Of a DNA stretch of 45,785 bases, positions 34,916 through 42,579 are shown one piece after another. The stretch's first letter is position 1. Every line of letters starts with the position of its first letter. The notes under the pieces are model-generated. The model saw only the letters and a program-made list of their open reading frames with translations. It was not told the origin of the DNA and did no database searches. The stretch is from Clostridia bacterium (GTDB taxonomy: Bacteria > Bacillota > Clostridia > UBA1212 > UBA1255). The translations under genes were made by a program, and so were the position numbers. Location of the stretch: NCBI GenBank assembly GCA_016287565.1, contig JAEFAM010000013.1:1-45785 (forward strand). The letters run 5' to 3'.

Positions 34916-35863
34916 ATGACTGCAGAAACCGATAACCAGGTCAATTCCGATTCCGGCCCGGCCGACGGCAATGGACCGTCCGTCAACGCCGCTTCGCCCC
35001 TCGTTCTGAACGGCAAGATCCTCTCCGCCCGTATCGAGGAAGAGCTGAGATCGCGCGTGCAGCGCGTGGTCAACGCCACCGGCACCGTCCCCGTGCTTGC
35101 CACCATTATAGTGGGCGAGGACCCGGCTTCCCAGACCTACGTCAGGATGAAGGGAAGGGCATGCGAGCGCATCGGCCTCAGGCCCAGGAAAATCGAATTG
35201 CCCGCGGAGACTACCACCGAAGAGCTGCTTCAGGCCATACGCGAACTGAACGGCGATCCGGAAGTGTGCGGAATACTGCTCCAGCATCCTGTGCCGAAAC
35301 ATATCGACGAACCCAGATGCTTCAACGAGATATTGCCCGAAAAGGACGTTGACGGCGTGGGAGCACAGAGCTTTGGAGCGGTTTCGCTGGGCCAGGAAGG
35401 GTACGGCGCAGCCACGCCCACGGGCATAATCCGCATACTTAAAGAGTACGGCGTGGAAATAAAAGGCAGGGAAGCCGTTGTCATCGGGCGCAGCCGCATT
35501 CTGGGGTTGCCCGCGGCAATGATGCTCCTTCGCGAGAACGCCACCGTGACCATAACGCACACGAAGACCGTTGACCTGCCTTCCGTGGTGAAGCGGGCGG
35601 ACATAGTGGTGGCCTGCGTGGGCAAGCACGAATTCGTTAAAGCCGAGTGGATAAAAGACGGCGCGGTGCTGGTGGACGCCGGGTACAATCCGGGCAACGT
35701 GGGAGATATCGACCTGAAAAACGCCGCTCCGAAGTCCTCCGCATACACTCCCGTTCCCGGAGGCGTGGGGCCAATGACGATCTGCATGCTGATGGAGCAG
35801 ACGGTGAAAGCCGCCGAAAAACGGGCCGGGATCGATAAAAACGGTCCGGAACTCAGAAATTGA
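34916..35863 (+). CDS. folD: Bifunctional methylenetetrahydrofolate dehydrogenase / cyclohydrolase
   Basis: FolD interconverts methylene-, methenyl- and formyl-tetrahydrofolate. The 315 residues include SQTYVRMKGRACERIGL with the catalytic Tyr and Lys near residue 78, the GILLQHPVPKHID segment (the usual QLPLP replaced), DVDGVGAQSFG, the Rossmann GRSRILGLPAAMMLL, and the C-terminal TPVPGGVGPMTICMLMEQT. A low-complexity N-terminal extension of about 28 residues rich in Asn, Asp, Ser and Gly precedes the fold. The only well-placed ribosome site (CGGAG) supports that start. Confidence 0.95.
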   Translation: MTAETDNQVNSDSGPADGNGPSVNAASPLVLNGKILSARIEEELRSRVQRVVNATGTVPVLATIIVGEDPASQTYVRMKGRACERIGLRPRKIELPAETTTEELLQAIRELNGDPEVCGILLQHPVPKHIDEPRCFNEILPEKDVDGVGAQSFGAVSLGQEGYGAATPTGIIRILKEYGVEIKGREAVVIGRSRILGLPAAMMLLRENATVTITHTKTVDLPSVVKRADIVVACVGKHEFVKAEWIKDGAVLVDAGYNPGNVGDIDLKNAAPKSSAYTPVPGGVGPMTICMLMEQTVKAAEKRAGIDKNGPELRN

Positions 35864-35869
35864 ATAAAA

Positions 35870-36925
35870 TTAAAAACTGTATTTAGCAGCCAGCAGCACA
35901 GCCTCGCGCATCGACACGGGGCTGGCTTTTTTTTGCCACGCTATATCGAAAGCGGTGCCGTGATCCACGGAGGTGCGCAGGTAAGGCATGCCCAGCGTCA
36001 ACGATATGGTTCTCTCGAAATCCAGCGTTTTGGCGGCAATATGGCCCTGGTCGTGGTACAGCGACAATACCGCCGAAAACTTGCCGGTATGGGCCAGATG
36101 GAACACCGAATCTGCGCCTATGGGGCCGGTCACGGGCGCCCCTTCCGCCCTGGCTTTTTCCACCGCCGGGGCAATTATTTCCACCTCTTCCGTGCCGAAC
36201 AGTCCGTGTTCTCCGGAGTGCGGATTCAGCCCCGCCACCGCCAGCGGCTTATCCTCCGAGGCCTTCACGCCCAGCTGTTTCAGCAACTTCAGCGCCCTGC
36301 GGATATAGTCCCGAAGCCGCTCTTCCGTCACCAGGCCGCAGGCGCTCCGGAGCGATACGTGCCTCGTCAGGAAAAAGATCCGCATGCCGTCGGTCTCGAA
36401 CATCGTGAGCGGGTCTTCGGTGCCCGTCAGCGCCCCGAATATCTCCGTGTGGCCTATGTAGGGGACGTTGGCCGCCTTGAGGGCCTCTTTATTGATGGGC
36501 GCCGTTGCCACTGCCGCGGCCGCTCCGGAGGCGCAAAGCTCGTGGGCCTTTGCGATGCAGTCGTATGCCAGTTTTCCGGCAGATCCCTGCACGGTCCCGG
36601 CGTACCGTTCCACGAACTCTTTCGCGGTCGCACCGGCGCCGATTCTTGTTTCAGCGTTCTCAGCCGTGTCCGGATCCGGCAGCGTCAACGGCACGTCGAC
36701 GATATTGCCCCCGAACCTTTTTTCAAAATTGCGGAGGCCAAGTTTGGACGCGGCCAGGCAGATGATATCGCGGTTGCCCACGGCCAGCGGGCGGCAAACT
36801 TTATTGACCTCCCGATCCGCCAGCGTCAATGCCACGATCTCGGGCCCTATGCCCAGGGGGTCTCCCATCGTCAGGGCGATCGTTTTCAGCCCCGCGCTCC
36901 TGCCTTTATTGCCGCTCTCTTTCAT
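35870..36925 (-). CDS. pdxA: PdxA-family 4-hydroxythreonine-4-phosphate (or 4-phospho-threonate) dehydrogenase
   Basis: This protein of about 351 residues belongs to the PdxA family of metal- and NAD-dependent decarboxylating dehydrogenases. It has LTMGDPLGIGPEIVAL at the N-terminus, TAPINKEAL and the metal His in YIGHTEIFGALTG, GLNPHSGEHGLFG, and the C-terminal YHDQGHIAAKTL and SVDHGTAFDIA motifs. No other pyridoxal-phosphate synthesis gene is visible, so it may be the PdxA2-type enzyme of threonate catabolism rather than true PdxA. The start at 36925 overlaps the stop of the upstream reverse transcriptase gene by 4 nt, with GAGGCGG upstream. An earlier ATG (36940) is less well placed. Confidence 0.88.
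   Translation of the reverse strand: MKESGNKGRSAGLKTIALTMGDPLGIGPEIVALTLADREVNKVCRPLAVGNRDIICLAASKLGLRNFEKRFGGNIVDVPLTLPDPDTAENAETRIGAGATAKEFVERYAGTVQGSAGKLAYDCIAKAHELCASGAAAAVATAPINKEALKAANVPYIGHTEIFGALTGTEDPLTMFETDGMRIFFLTRHVSLRSACGLVTEERLRDYIRRALKLLKQLGVKASEDKPLAVAGLNPHSGEHGLFGTEEVEIIAPAVEKARAEGAPVTGPIGADSVFHLAHTGKFSAVLSLYHDQGHIAAKTLDFERTISLTLGMPYLRTSVDHGTAFDIAWQKKASPVSMREAVLLAAKYSF
35888..35936 (+). terminator. folD terminator located within the 3' end of the PdxA-family gene
   Basis: AGCCAGC (35888-35894) pairs with GCTGGCT (35921-35927), followed by eight Ts on the plus strand. It stops the nagB-ppa-folD transcript inside the convergent PdxA-family coding sequence. Confidence 0.75.
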
Positions 36926-38211
36926 CGTTCCGCCTCGCATATAATATCGCCGCCTTCGCAGCCGTCATCGCCGCCGCTTTGACAGCCTTCGCCGCTTTCT
37001 TCCTTGCCGTAACCGTAATACGCGTGCACCAGGTTCCGATACCCCAGCGCCTTCATATCCTCGTAGCGGAAATTGAACCGCGCCTTGGTGTGCCTGCCGG
37101 AGACGATATACCGGATGCAGTCCTGGGCGTAATTGTCGATGACCTTCAGGCTCTCCGCCGTGGTGATCACCGAGAAAAACCAGTAGCTCCAGGTAAGTTC
37201 GTTGTCCCGGCTGTCTTTAGGGCCTTCCAGCAGCTTGCGGTTGAATATGCGTATGAACGCCTTCGCCGCCCGGGGCCCTTCCACACCGTTGCGCTTTGCC
37301 CAGCGCAGGAGGGAATCCGCTTTGCGCTTCATCTTCTGCTTGAGCTTCAGCACGGTGGCCGGAGCGATATCCACCACGCCGTTTTTGACCTTGAATCCTA
37401 AAAAGACCCAGCCGTCTTCCGGGCCGTAAAAATCTTCCTTGTCCGGATTCACGCTGAGGCCGCTGTCCTGCAGGAACGATTTTATAACCGCCGCGTACGC
37501 TTCGGTCTCCTGCCGGGACCTGCCGAACACTATTATGTCGTCGGAATATCTGGCATAAACGATCCCCCGGGAAGCGAAATACGCGTCAAGTTCTTTCAAG
37601 TACAGGTTTGCGTAGAACGACGACACCGGTGTCCCTGCCATAATGCCTTTTTCCTCGCTGATCACGCGGCCTTTGTCCAGCACGCAGGGCGTCTCCAGCA
37701 GGGAAGTCAGGAACCGCAGCAGCTTCGGATCGTCGTCGAGGCACCGCTCCAGCATGGGCACCAGCCGCTCCACCGGGATGGAATTGAAATAGTTGTGGAT
37801 GTCCACTTTATAGGCGTAGGTTGCCCCGCTGCCCGCGCCCGCCCTCAAAAGGCTCCTGACCGCGTCCTTGGCGCTGCGCCCCGGCCTGAAAGAATAAAGA
37901 TTGTCGCTGAACAGGTGATCGTACCGCCTCAAAAGCATAAAAGTGATCAGCTTCAGCACCATGTTTTCGTTCGGCGGATAAACGTAGACCGTGCGCTTTT
38001 TCCCCGTGCCCAGCTTGCTGATGACCGACTTTCGCGGGAGAGGGAAGGGCTCCCCGCGGGCAATGCTTCCGCACACCTCTTCGTATCCGCGGCGGTCAAT
38101 AAACTCCCTCAGCTCCCCGGCCAGTTCCCGGGGGCACACCAGGCTCGTCTTATATTCATAAAACTGCTCCCACCGTTCCCGGGCGGCAACAGCTTCCAGC
38201 ATATCGGCCAT
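36922..38211 (-). CDS. Stand-alone reverse transcriptase (not a visible group II intron or DGR)
   Basis: This 429-residue RNA-directed DNA polymerase has palm and finger motifs in order: SVISKLGTGKKRTVYVYPP, NLYSFRPGRSAKDAVRSLL, KVDIHNYFNSIP (first catalytic Asp), GIMAGTPVSSFYANLYLKELD, ARYSDDIIVFG (catalytic YSDD instead of the common YADD), NPDKEDF, and WVFLGFKV. A C-terminal helical domain of about 150 residues follows (AKAFIRIFNRKLL, LTWSYWFFSVI, IRYIVSGRHTKARFNFRYEDMKALGY). No maturase X domain, HNH endonuclease or group II domain V is visible. The start is uncertain (38211 or 38202), since neither has a good ribosome site. Its stop overlaps the PdxA-family start, and the noncoding segment upstream is highly structured. 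I recall this as a conserved clostridial family of unknown role. Confidence 0.88.
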   Translation of the reverse strand: MADMLEAVAARERWEQFYEYKTSLVCPRELAGELREFIDRRGYEEVCGSIARGEPFPLPRKSVISKLGTGKKRTVYVYPPNENMVLKLITFMLLRRYDHLFSDNLYSFRPGRSAKDAVRSLLRAGAGSGATYAYKVDIHNYFNSIPVERLVPMLERCLDDDPKLLRFLTSLLETPCVLDKGRVISEEKGIMAGTPVSSFYANLYLKELDAYFASRGIVYARYSDDIIVFGRSRQETEAYAAVIKSFLQDSGLSVNPDKEDFYGPEDGWVFLGFKVKNGVVDIAPATVLKLKQKMKRKADSLLRWAKRNGVEGPRAAKAFIRIFNRKLLEGPKDSRDNELTWSYWFFSVITTAESLKVIDNYAQDCIRYIVSGRHTKARFNFRYEDMKALGYRNLVHAYYGYGKEESGEGCQSGGDDGCEGGDIICEAER

Positions 38212-38221
38212 TTTTCAAAGC

Positions 38222-38261
38222 GAAAAAATCACGGGAGACGGCCCCGCGGCGCATCTCCCGT
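38222..38261 (-). terminator. Terminator just upstream of the reverse transcriptase gene
   Basis: On the minus strand ACGGGAGA (38261-38254) pairs with TCTCCCGT (38238-38231), followed by GATTTTTTCG, ending only about 10 bp before the reverse transcriptase start. It could end the upstream mRNA or RNA, or act as an attenuator for the gene. Confidence 0.7.
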
Positions 38262-38269
38262 CAAATAAA

Positions 38270-38402
38270 GGACAGGCTCCGAATCCATTAAATCCGGAAA
38301 ATTCCGGAATGTACCAGACCGTACACGGACAAACTGCCTGCGAAGCGTTCGACCGAGTCCGTGCCGGGTCCGCCGCAGGCGCTAAGCGTTCTCGGCCTGT
38401 CC
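38270..38402 (-). ncRNA. Candidate structured noncoding RNA between the small hypothetical gene and the reverse transcriptase
   Basis: The segment is closed by an 8-bp long-range pairing, GGACAGGC (38270-38277) with GCCTGTCC (38395-38402). Inside, CACGGAC (38324-38330) pairs with GTCCGTG (38357-38363), and GCCTGCG (38336-38342) pairs with CGCAGGC (38374-38380). These two cross, so they form either a pseudoknot or alternative folds. A TTCCGGAA-type palindrome lies near 38294-38309. The segment ends at a terminator in front of the reverse transcriptase gene. Transcription on the minus strand is inferred from the neighbours; no known RNA family is recognised. Confidence 0.4.
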
Positions 38403-38415
38403 AAACGTTCCGGGA

Positions 38416-38964
38416 TCAGATGCCCAGAGCGTTGCGGGTGCGTGTGATGACGTATTCGCGGGTATTCCACCAGCCGTCGTAGTTGAAGTAGTAGCGAAGG
38501 TAGGGGATGCCTTTGGCACGGCAGTCGCTGCGGACTTTCTTGTGCTCGCTGCTGGCGGAAAGGATCTCCACCACAAGCGCCGTGGCGCCGTCCTTCAGGA
38601 ACGTGAACTTCATGTATCTTCCGTTCTTCTCCTGAACGTCAAGCGTGTACTGAGAGAACTCGGTGGTGAATATTTCGCGGAAATATTCTCTCCAGGTGCC
38701 CTTGTAATTGTACTGGTTCGGCTCGGCGGGCATCTTGGGTCCCCAGGAGAAGCCGGAAGGTCCGTCTTCTTCCTCGTCATAGCTGTCAAAAGCGGCTGCG
38801 GGGGCTGCGGGAGCTGCCTCGGCCTCCGGTTTGGCCTCGTCCTTTTTCTCGTTTTTCTTTGCGTCCTGAGCGCTCTTGAAGAGGCTTTCCAGCAGGTCCA
38901 GCGCCTTCTTCTCGTCAGAACCTTCTTCTACGTTTTTTCCGAATAATTTTGAAAACAATCCCAT
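38416..38964 (-). CDS. Hypothetical protein with possible PD-(D/E)XK-like C-terminus
   Basis: This 182-residue protein of unknown function has an N-terminus MGLFSKLFGK that looks amphipathic. An acidic and Ala/Pro/Glu-rich linker (about 20-75) follows. The C-terminal part (about 85-182) has TWREYFREIFTTEFSQYTLD and ALVVEILSASSEHKKVRSDC, followed by AKGIPYLRYYF. The E-x-x-x-S-S-x-x-H and GIPYLR pattern recalls DUF2726-type nuclease folds, but the catalytic set is not complete by eye. It is first in the series leading to the structured segment, the reverse transcriptase and the PdxA-family gene. An AAGGGG ribosome site and a promoter at 39040-39069 are present. Confidence 0.65.
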   Translation of the reverse strand: MGLFSKLFGKNVEEGSDEKKALDLLESLFKSAQDAKKNEKKDEAKPEAEAAPAAPAAAFDSYDEEEDGPSGFSWGPKMPAEPNQYNYKGTWREYFREIFTTEFSQYTLDVQEKNGRYMKFTFLKDGATALVVEILSASSEHKKVRSDCRAKGIPYLRYYFNYDGWWNTREYVITRTRNALGI

Positions 38965-39039
38965 TTTTCTTACCCCTTTATCGGTTTTAGATCAGAATGT
39001 TGAGGTCTCGTATGCGGCGCAGGGCCGCTCTGTTCGTGG

Positions 39040-39069
39040 ATTTTACCATATCGGACGGGTCTTATGCAA
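39040..39069 (-). promoter_or_regulatory. Promoter of the hypothetical gene / reverse transcriptase series
   Basis: On the minus strand: TTGCAT (39069-39064), an 18-bp spacer and TAAAAT (39045-39040). The IS30 element inserted about 10-30 bp upstream of the -35 and left it intact. Confidence 0.65.
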
Positions 39070-39079
39070 GCGAAAACTG

Positions 39080-40303
39080 CATATCCGGGTATAAACTGTG
39101 AATTGCAAGTTTAAATGACGCAGGCTTCTGATAGAACGGCAGCGAGTGGTGATCGCTCAAATGCAGTGGCATATTCAAGCTTTCTTCTAGGGTAATTATT
39201 CATCCAATGTGCAATGCGTTTTATGTCTGATCTATGCAACGTTGCGATGTCCGTTCCTTTAGGAACAAATCTTCGAATCAGGACGTTGGCGCCTTCGTTG
39301 GCTCCTCGTTCGTATGCGCTGTAAGGGTGAGCATAGTAGACGGTCGTTCGTTGCTTTTTACCAAATACTGACTTTTCCATCCCTGCGGCATCCAGGTTCT
39401 CGCAGCCATTGTCACATGTAATGGTTTTGAATACTTCTTGGAATCTAGAAACTCCCATTTTACGCTCCAACCGATCTAGCAGGTGCACAACAGACGCTTG
39501 GTTTTTCACCGGGAGTTTAAAAATTAACTCGAGATTGTTCCTTCGCTCCGTAAGTACCAAAAGGCATGCCTTAGTGCCGGGTCCTCCTACTACTGTGTCC
39601 ATTTCCCAGTGCCCGTCCTCCTGACGTTTATTGATTGCTTCTGTCCGCTCCTCAATGCTCCTTCCTGTAGGGTTGTTCAGTGCCACGCGCCTATGGTGTA
39701 CTCTCTGTCCTGTTCTTCGTTTTCCTCTGCGCGGCAGATCTTCCTTTTCAAGTCCGTAAAACAGGCCATCCCAGATGTAGCTGTATAGCGTTCGGGTGCA
39801 TACCACTTGCTGACCGTTATGCTCTTTCCTGTACTGAGCATTCGCCGCATCCGGCGAATATCTCTCCAGACAGATCAATTCCGTGATTCTCTGTGCATAT
39901 GCATGATCTTTTCCGATCTTGAGCGGCCGTCCTTTGTTCTGCGTTTTCTCTTCATGGATTCGCTGCCCTACGTCCGCTTTATACACGCTTACATATTCAT
40001 ATTGGCTTGTGAGTTGTGTTACTTGACCTCGCTTGATCTCCCGCTCGATTGTTCTCTTGCTGCACCCGATGATCTCGGCTATTTCGCGTGCTTTCTTCTT
40101 TGCTTTCAGCAGTGCCTCGATTTGATACCGATCTTTTTCTTTTAGGTGTTTCTTTTTTGCCGATTTTTTGTTATACTCCTCTTGACTCATCTTGTCCTCC
40201 TGGCGAATTTGGTTTGGTCGCTTTAATTCTACCAGTTTTGACTCGATGAGTCATTATTTTGCGTCATTTAATTTTACAACTTGCCATATCCGGGTATAAA
40301 CTG
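39080..40303. mobile_element. IS30-family insertion sequence with 19-bp flanking direct repeats
   Basis: The element spans about 39099-40284. Flanks are identical 19-bp direct repeats (CATATCCGGGTATAAACTG at 39080-39098 and 40285-40303), read as target-site duplications. Terminal inverted repeats of about 22 bp share TAAATGACGCA at their inner ends (39112-39122 on the left, 40259-40269 as the complement on the right) with roughly 18 of 22 positions matching. The exact outer edges are ambiguous by a few bases. The transposase is intact. Base composition is visibly richer in A and T than the neighbours, indicating recent arrival. Confidence 0.88.
39111..40190 (-). CDS. IS30-family transposase
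   Basis: This is an intact 359-residue DDE transposase. The N-terminal helix-turn-helix region has LKEKDRYQIEALLKAKKKAREIAE-type helices, followed by the IS30 hallmark GCSKRTIEREIKRG. The catalytic core has Asp in GHWEMDTVVGG, Asp in TCDNGCENLD, and Glu in the HPYSAYERGANEGANVLIRRF region, all as in IS30 family enzymes. Its TAA stop lies within the left terminal repeat. There is no frameshift or stop, so the element may still be active. Confidence 0.96.
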   Translation of the reverse strand: MSQEEYNKKSAKKKHLKEKDRYQIEALLKAKKKAREIAEIIGCSKRTIEREIKRGQVTQLTSQYEYVSVYKADVGQRIHEEKTQNKGRPLKIGKDHAYAQRITELICLERYSPDAANAQYRKEHNGQQVVCTRTLYSYIWDGLFYGLEKEDLPRRGKRRTGQRVHHRRVALNNPTGRSIEERTEAINKRQEDGHWEMDTVVGGPGTKACLLVLTERRNNLELIFKLPVKNQASVVHLLDRLERKMGVSRFQEVFKTITCDNGCENLDAAGMEKSVFGKKQRTTVYYAHPYSAYERGANEGANVLIRRFVPKGTDIATLHRSDIKRIAHWMNNYPRRKLEYATAFERSPLAAVLSEACVI

Positions 40304-40362
40304 CGCGTAAACGGCAGCTTTTCTCGATAATTTGCCGAATTTTAAATGGTTTTAGCCGTTGA

Positions 40363-41622
40363 TCATGCGGAGAGTTCCGCGCTCAGAAGAGTCCTGCCGT
40401 TTCCGTCCGTCACCAGCACTTCGCCGGTAAGGAGCGTGATCCCGTACCCGCCGCTTTCGCCGCCTTCCGCCTTCACGGAGGCCAGGCGCGTCAACGTTCC
40501 GGACAGAAAGTCTTTTGCTGCTCCCACGTACAACACGAGCTCTGCCTCGCCGGTCTCTGTCGATGTTTCGTTGACCAGCACGAATATGCCGCGGCGGTCA
40601 ACGCTTATGGCGGAGGGTTTCACGGCTGATGTCAGCGTGTCGCGCCCGAAATAGTCTGCGTCGAACCGCACGATGCCGCTGCCGCCTGCCGCGTATACCC
40701 AGTCGTCGAACACGGCCATGGAGGTGAAATTGCCCTCGCCGATCAGCTTCTCGTACTCGTCGACTTCCGCTGCCGCCTCTGCCTCGCTGTCGCCGCTTTC
40801 GGAAACGTCATTGTCCGAACCTTCCTCCGCAGGCCTGGGAGAAGTCTTCAGGATGTACACGCCGCCGTCTTCTGACAGGCCGTAGATGGCCCCGAAATAC
40901 ACGCACAGCGCGGAATAAGTCTTTTTAGAAAGCTTCGCAACGCTTCCGTCGCCAAGCGCGATCTTCACGATATATCCGTCCCCGTCAATGGCGTAAACGT
41001 ACTCTCCCACGGGCACCGCGCTCCTGTACGTTCCTTCCGCCACCGCGGTCTTTTCGGTCGATATCGCTCCCTCGGGATCGACGCTCGAATCTTCGTCCGC
41101 AGGCAGCGGCCCGTAGGTCACGGCGCTGAGCCGTCCCGCTCCGTCGATGAAAATGATCTTATAATATACGCTTCCGGCAACGCCGGTGTTGGCGAAAGGA
41201 TCTTCTATGACGTTGACGCCGGTGATGGCGTTTTCGCCTTCAAGGATGGTCTTCGCCGTCTCGCCGCTGCCAAACAGCAGGGAAGCGCCCTCCGCCGTGT
41301 TCGAGGCCCTGAATACGTACCCGTCGATCTCGGCCGCAACGGAGTCGTTGGACATGTTGCCGTAGCTGTTTCCGATGCCTGAATAGACCGGAGTCTCGGT
41401 AGGCGCCGGAGTGGCGTCGCTGTTCGCGGTGGAAGCAGGCTGCGTGACCGTAGAGACCGTGCTGCCGTTGTCCGACTTTTTGGCGAACCATTCGGGTTTC
41501 AGCGCCCGGATCAGGAAAATTATCATTATGATGACGATGACCGCCGTAAATCCGATGGTTATGTAGTCCATAACCGTAAACTTATATTTCTTTTTAGATG
41601 TCTTTTTCTCGCTTTTCGACAT
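40363..41622 (-). CDS. Membrane-anchored protein with propeller-like extracytoplasmic domain
   Basis: This 419-residue protein of unknown function has a Lys-rich cytoplasmic N-terminus (about 1-15), one transmembrane helix (about 18-42, YITIGFTAVIVIIMIIFLI) and a Ser/Thr/Pro linker. The extracytoplasmic part consists of repeated short beta-strand motifs such as GEYVYAIDGDGYIVKIAL, FGAIYGLSEDGGVYIL and FDDWVYAAGGSGIVRFD, suggesting a beta-propeller interrupted by an acidic loop. The start at 41622 is preferred over in-frame upstream codons because AAGGCGG precedes it and the upstream residues are out of character. It looks like the output half of the sigma-linked membrane proteins, but no sigma gene adjoins it. 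Confidence 0.72.
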   Translation of the reverse strand: MSKSEKKTSKKKYKFTVMDYITIGFTAVIVIIMIIFLIRALKPEWFAKKSDNGSTVSTVTQPASTANSDATPAPTETPVYSGIGNSYGNMSNDSVAAEIDGYVFRASNTAEGASLLFGSGETAKTILEGENAITGVNVIEDPFANTGVAGSVYYKIIFIDGAGRLSAVTYGPLPADEDSSVDPEGAISTEKTAVAEGTYRSAVPVGEYVYAIDGDGYIVKIALGDGSVAKLSKKTYSALCVYFGAIYGLSEDGGVYILKTSPRPAEEGSDNDVSESGDSEAEAAAEVDEYEKLIGEGNFTSMAVFDDWVYAAGGSGIVRFDADYFGRDTLTSAVKPSAISVDRRGIFVLVNETSTETGEAELVLYVGAAKDFLSGTLTRLASVKAEGGESGGYGITLLTGEVLVTDGNGRTLLSAELSA

Positions 41623-41629
41623 ACAGAAC

Positions 41630-42050
41630 CGCCTTTTTCGGGTCAAATTGCCGACAGACAGGAGAACGCCGCACGCAGGCGCCCTCCCTTGATATCTGTC
41701 TTTTTCGGTCAATATCATACCACTTTTTTCCGTACAAAGCACGCACAATTTTGTTTCTTTTCTGTGACGTTCGCTCAGGCTTCGGCAACGCCTTTCGCTC
41801 GATTTGGGTGTCGGACAACGCGGGCTCCCCTCAAGCCGCGGGGTATGGCTGCTTGCTTTCAAATGCCAAAGAATCAAGAAAAAATGTTAATACTTTGGCG
41901 TTATCGCTCACAGCCCGCTTCATAACATTGCTGTTATTCTCCGACGAACAAACTTTTCCGCTAAGCGGTTGATACTTGTTTGAAAAGAGTTTTATTGGAC
42001 TCGACTTGATTTCTCAAAGGGTAGAACGAAACAGTTCCAGATTTCTGTGT
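41630..42050. other. Intergenic stretch with no recognised feature
   Basis: Open frames here are short and lack ribosome sites and family resemblance. A possible minus-strand -10 (TATGAT near 41724) for the gene at 40363-41622 has no convincing -35. Confidence 0.5.
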
Positions 42051-42052
42051 TT

Positions 42053-42216
42053 GCGCTCATTTCTCCGCCCGGGTCACAGGGGGCATCGCCGTTTTCGAGG
42101 GAAATAAGGGAAACGTCTCAGAATCCCTGACGTTATCGCTCATTCTCTCGGCCCGGGTCACAAGGGGCATCGCCGTTTTCGAGGAAAAAAAGGAAAGTTC
42201 CAAAATCCCTGACGTT
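42053..42216. repeat. Tandem direct repeat, about 83 bp, two copies
   Basis: The 33-bp core starting CCCGGGTCACA and ending CGCCGTTTTCGAGG occurs at 42068-42100 and 42152-42184 with one mismatch. Both copies are preceded by a GCTCATT word and followed by AATCCCTGACGTT (42122-42134 and 42204-42216). The TTTTCGAGG part resembles the 20-bp repeats elsewhere in the window. Confidence 0.85.
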
Positions 42217-42281
42217 TATGTTCATTTTTGGAGCTGTTCTTAGCGACAACGTTCTCCAGGCAGCGCAAGGCGTTGATGTTT

Positions 42282-42396
42282 TCGAGGATAAATATCAAAT
42301 GCTTTTATATCCTCGACTTTTCCTTGGACAGACTGTTTCAAGACAGCGCAGCACGAATAAAGATTCGAGGGAATTTGAAAAAAACGTCAAAATCCT
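42282..42396. repeat. Two inverted repeats built on TCGAGG
   Basis: TCGAGGATA (42282-42290) pairs with TATCCTCGA (42308-42316). Downstream, ATTCGAGG pairs with CCTCGAAT across about 23 bp (near 42363-42402). They share the TCGAGG word with the direct repeat just upstream. No T-run follows, so terminator function is not supported. Confidence 0.6.
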
Positions 42397-42579
42397 CGAA
42401 TTCTTGCGAGGAAGCTGTTTTATGGCAGCGCCGTTTTCTCTTGCTTTTTGCGCCTAGGCTTTGCCTCGCCTTTGTTGCCGTTAACACCACACCGCCTTTC
42501 ACTGCCACGGCCTCCTCATCTTTACTTTTGCTGCCGATTGCTTTACAATGTCGTCAACAGTTTTTCCGGGAGGCATCCA

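Noticed and set aside
34331-35629. 432-residue minus-strand open frame opposite ppa and folD
   Set aside because: Shadow of two well-recognised genes.
36922-38402. Group II intron or diversity-generating retroelement for the reverse transcriptase
   Set aside because: No domain V, maturase or endonuclease, no template/variable repeat pair and no target gene were seen.
41598-41972. 124-residue plus-strand open frame
   Set aside because: Starts inside the antisense of the membrane protein gene, lacks a ribosome site and family resemblance.
42448-42579. Earlier ATG for the sigma-2-like membrane protein
   Set aside because: The extra 44 residues are not sigma-like and lack a ribosome site; TTG at 42580 follows GGGAGG.
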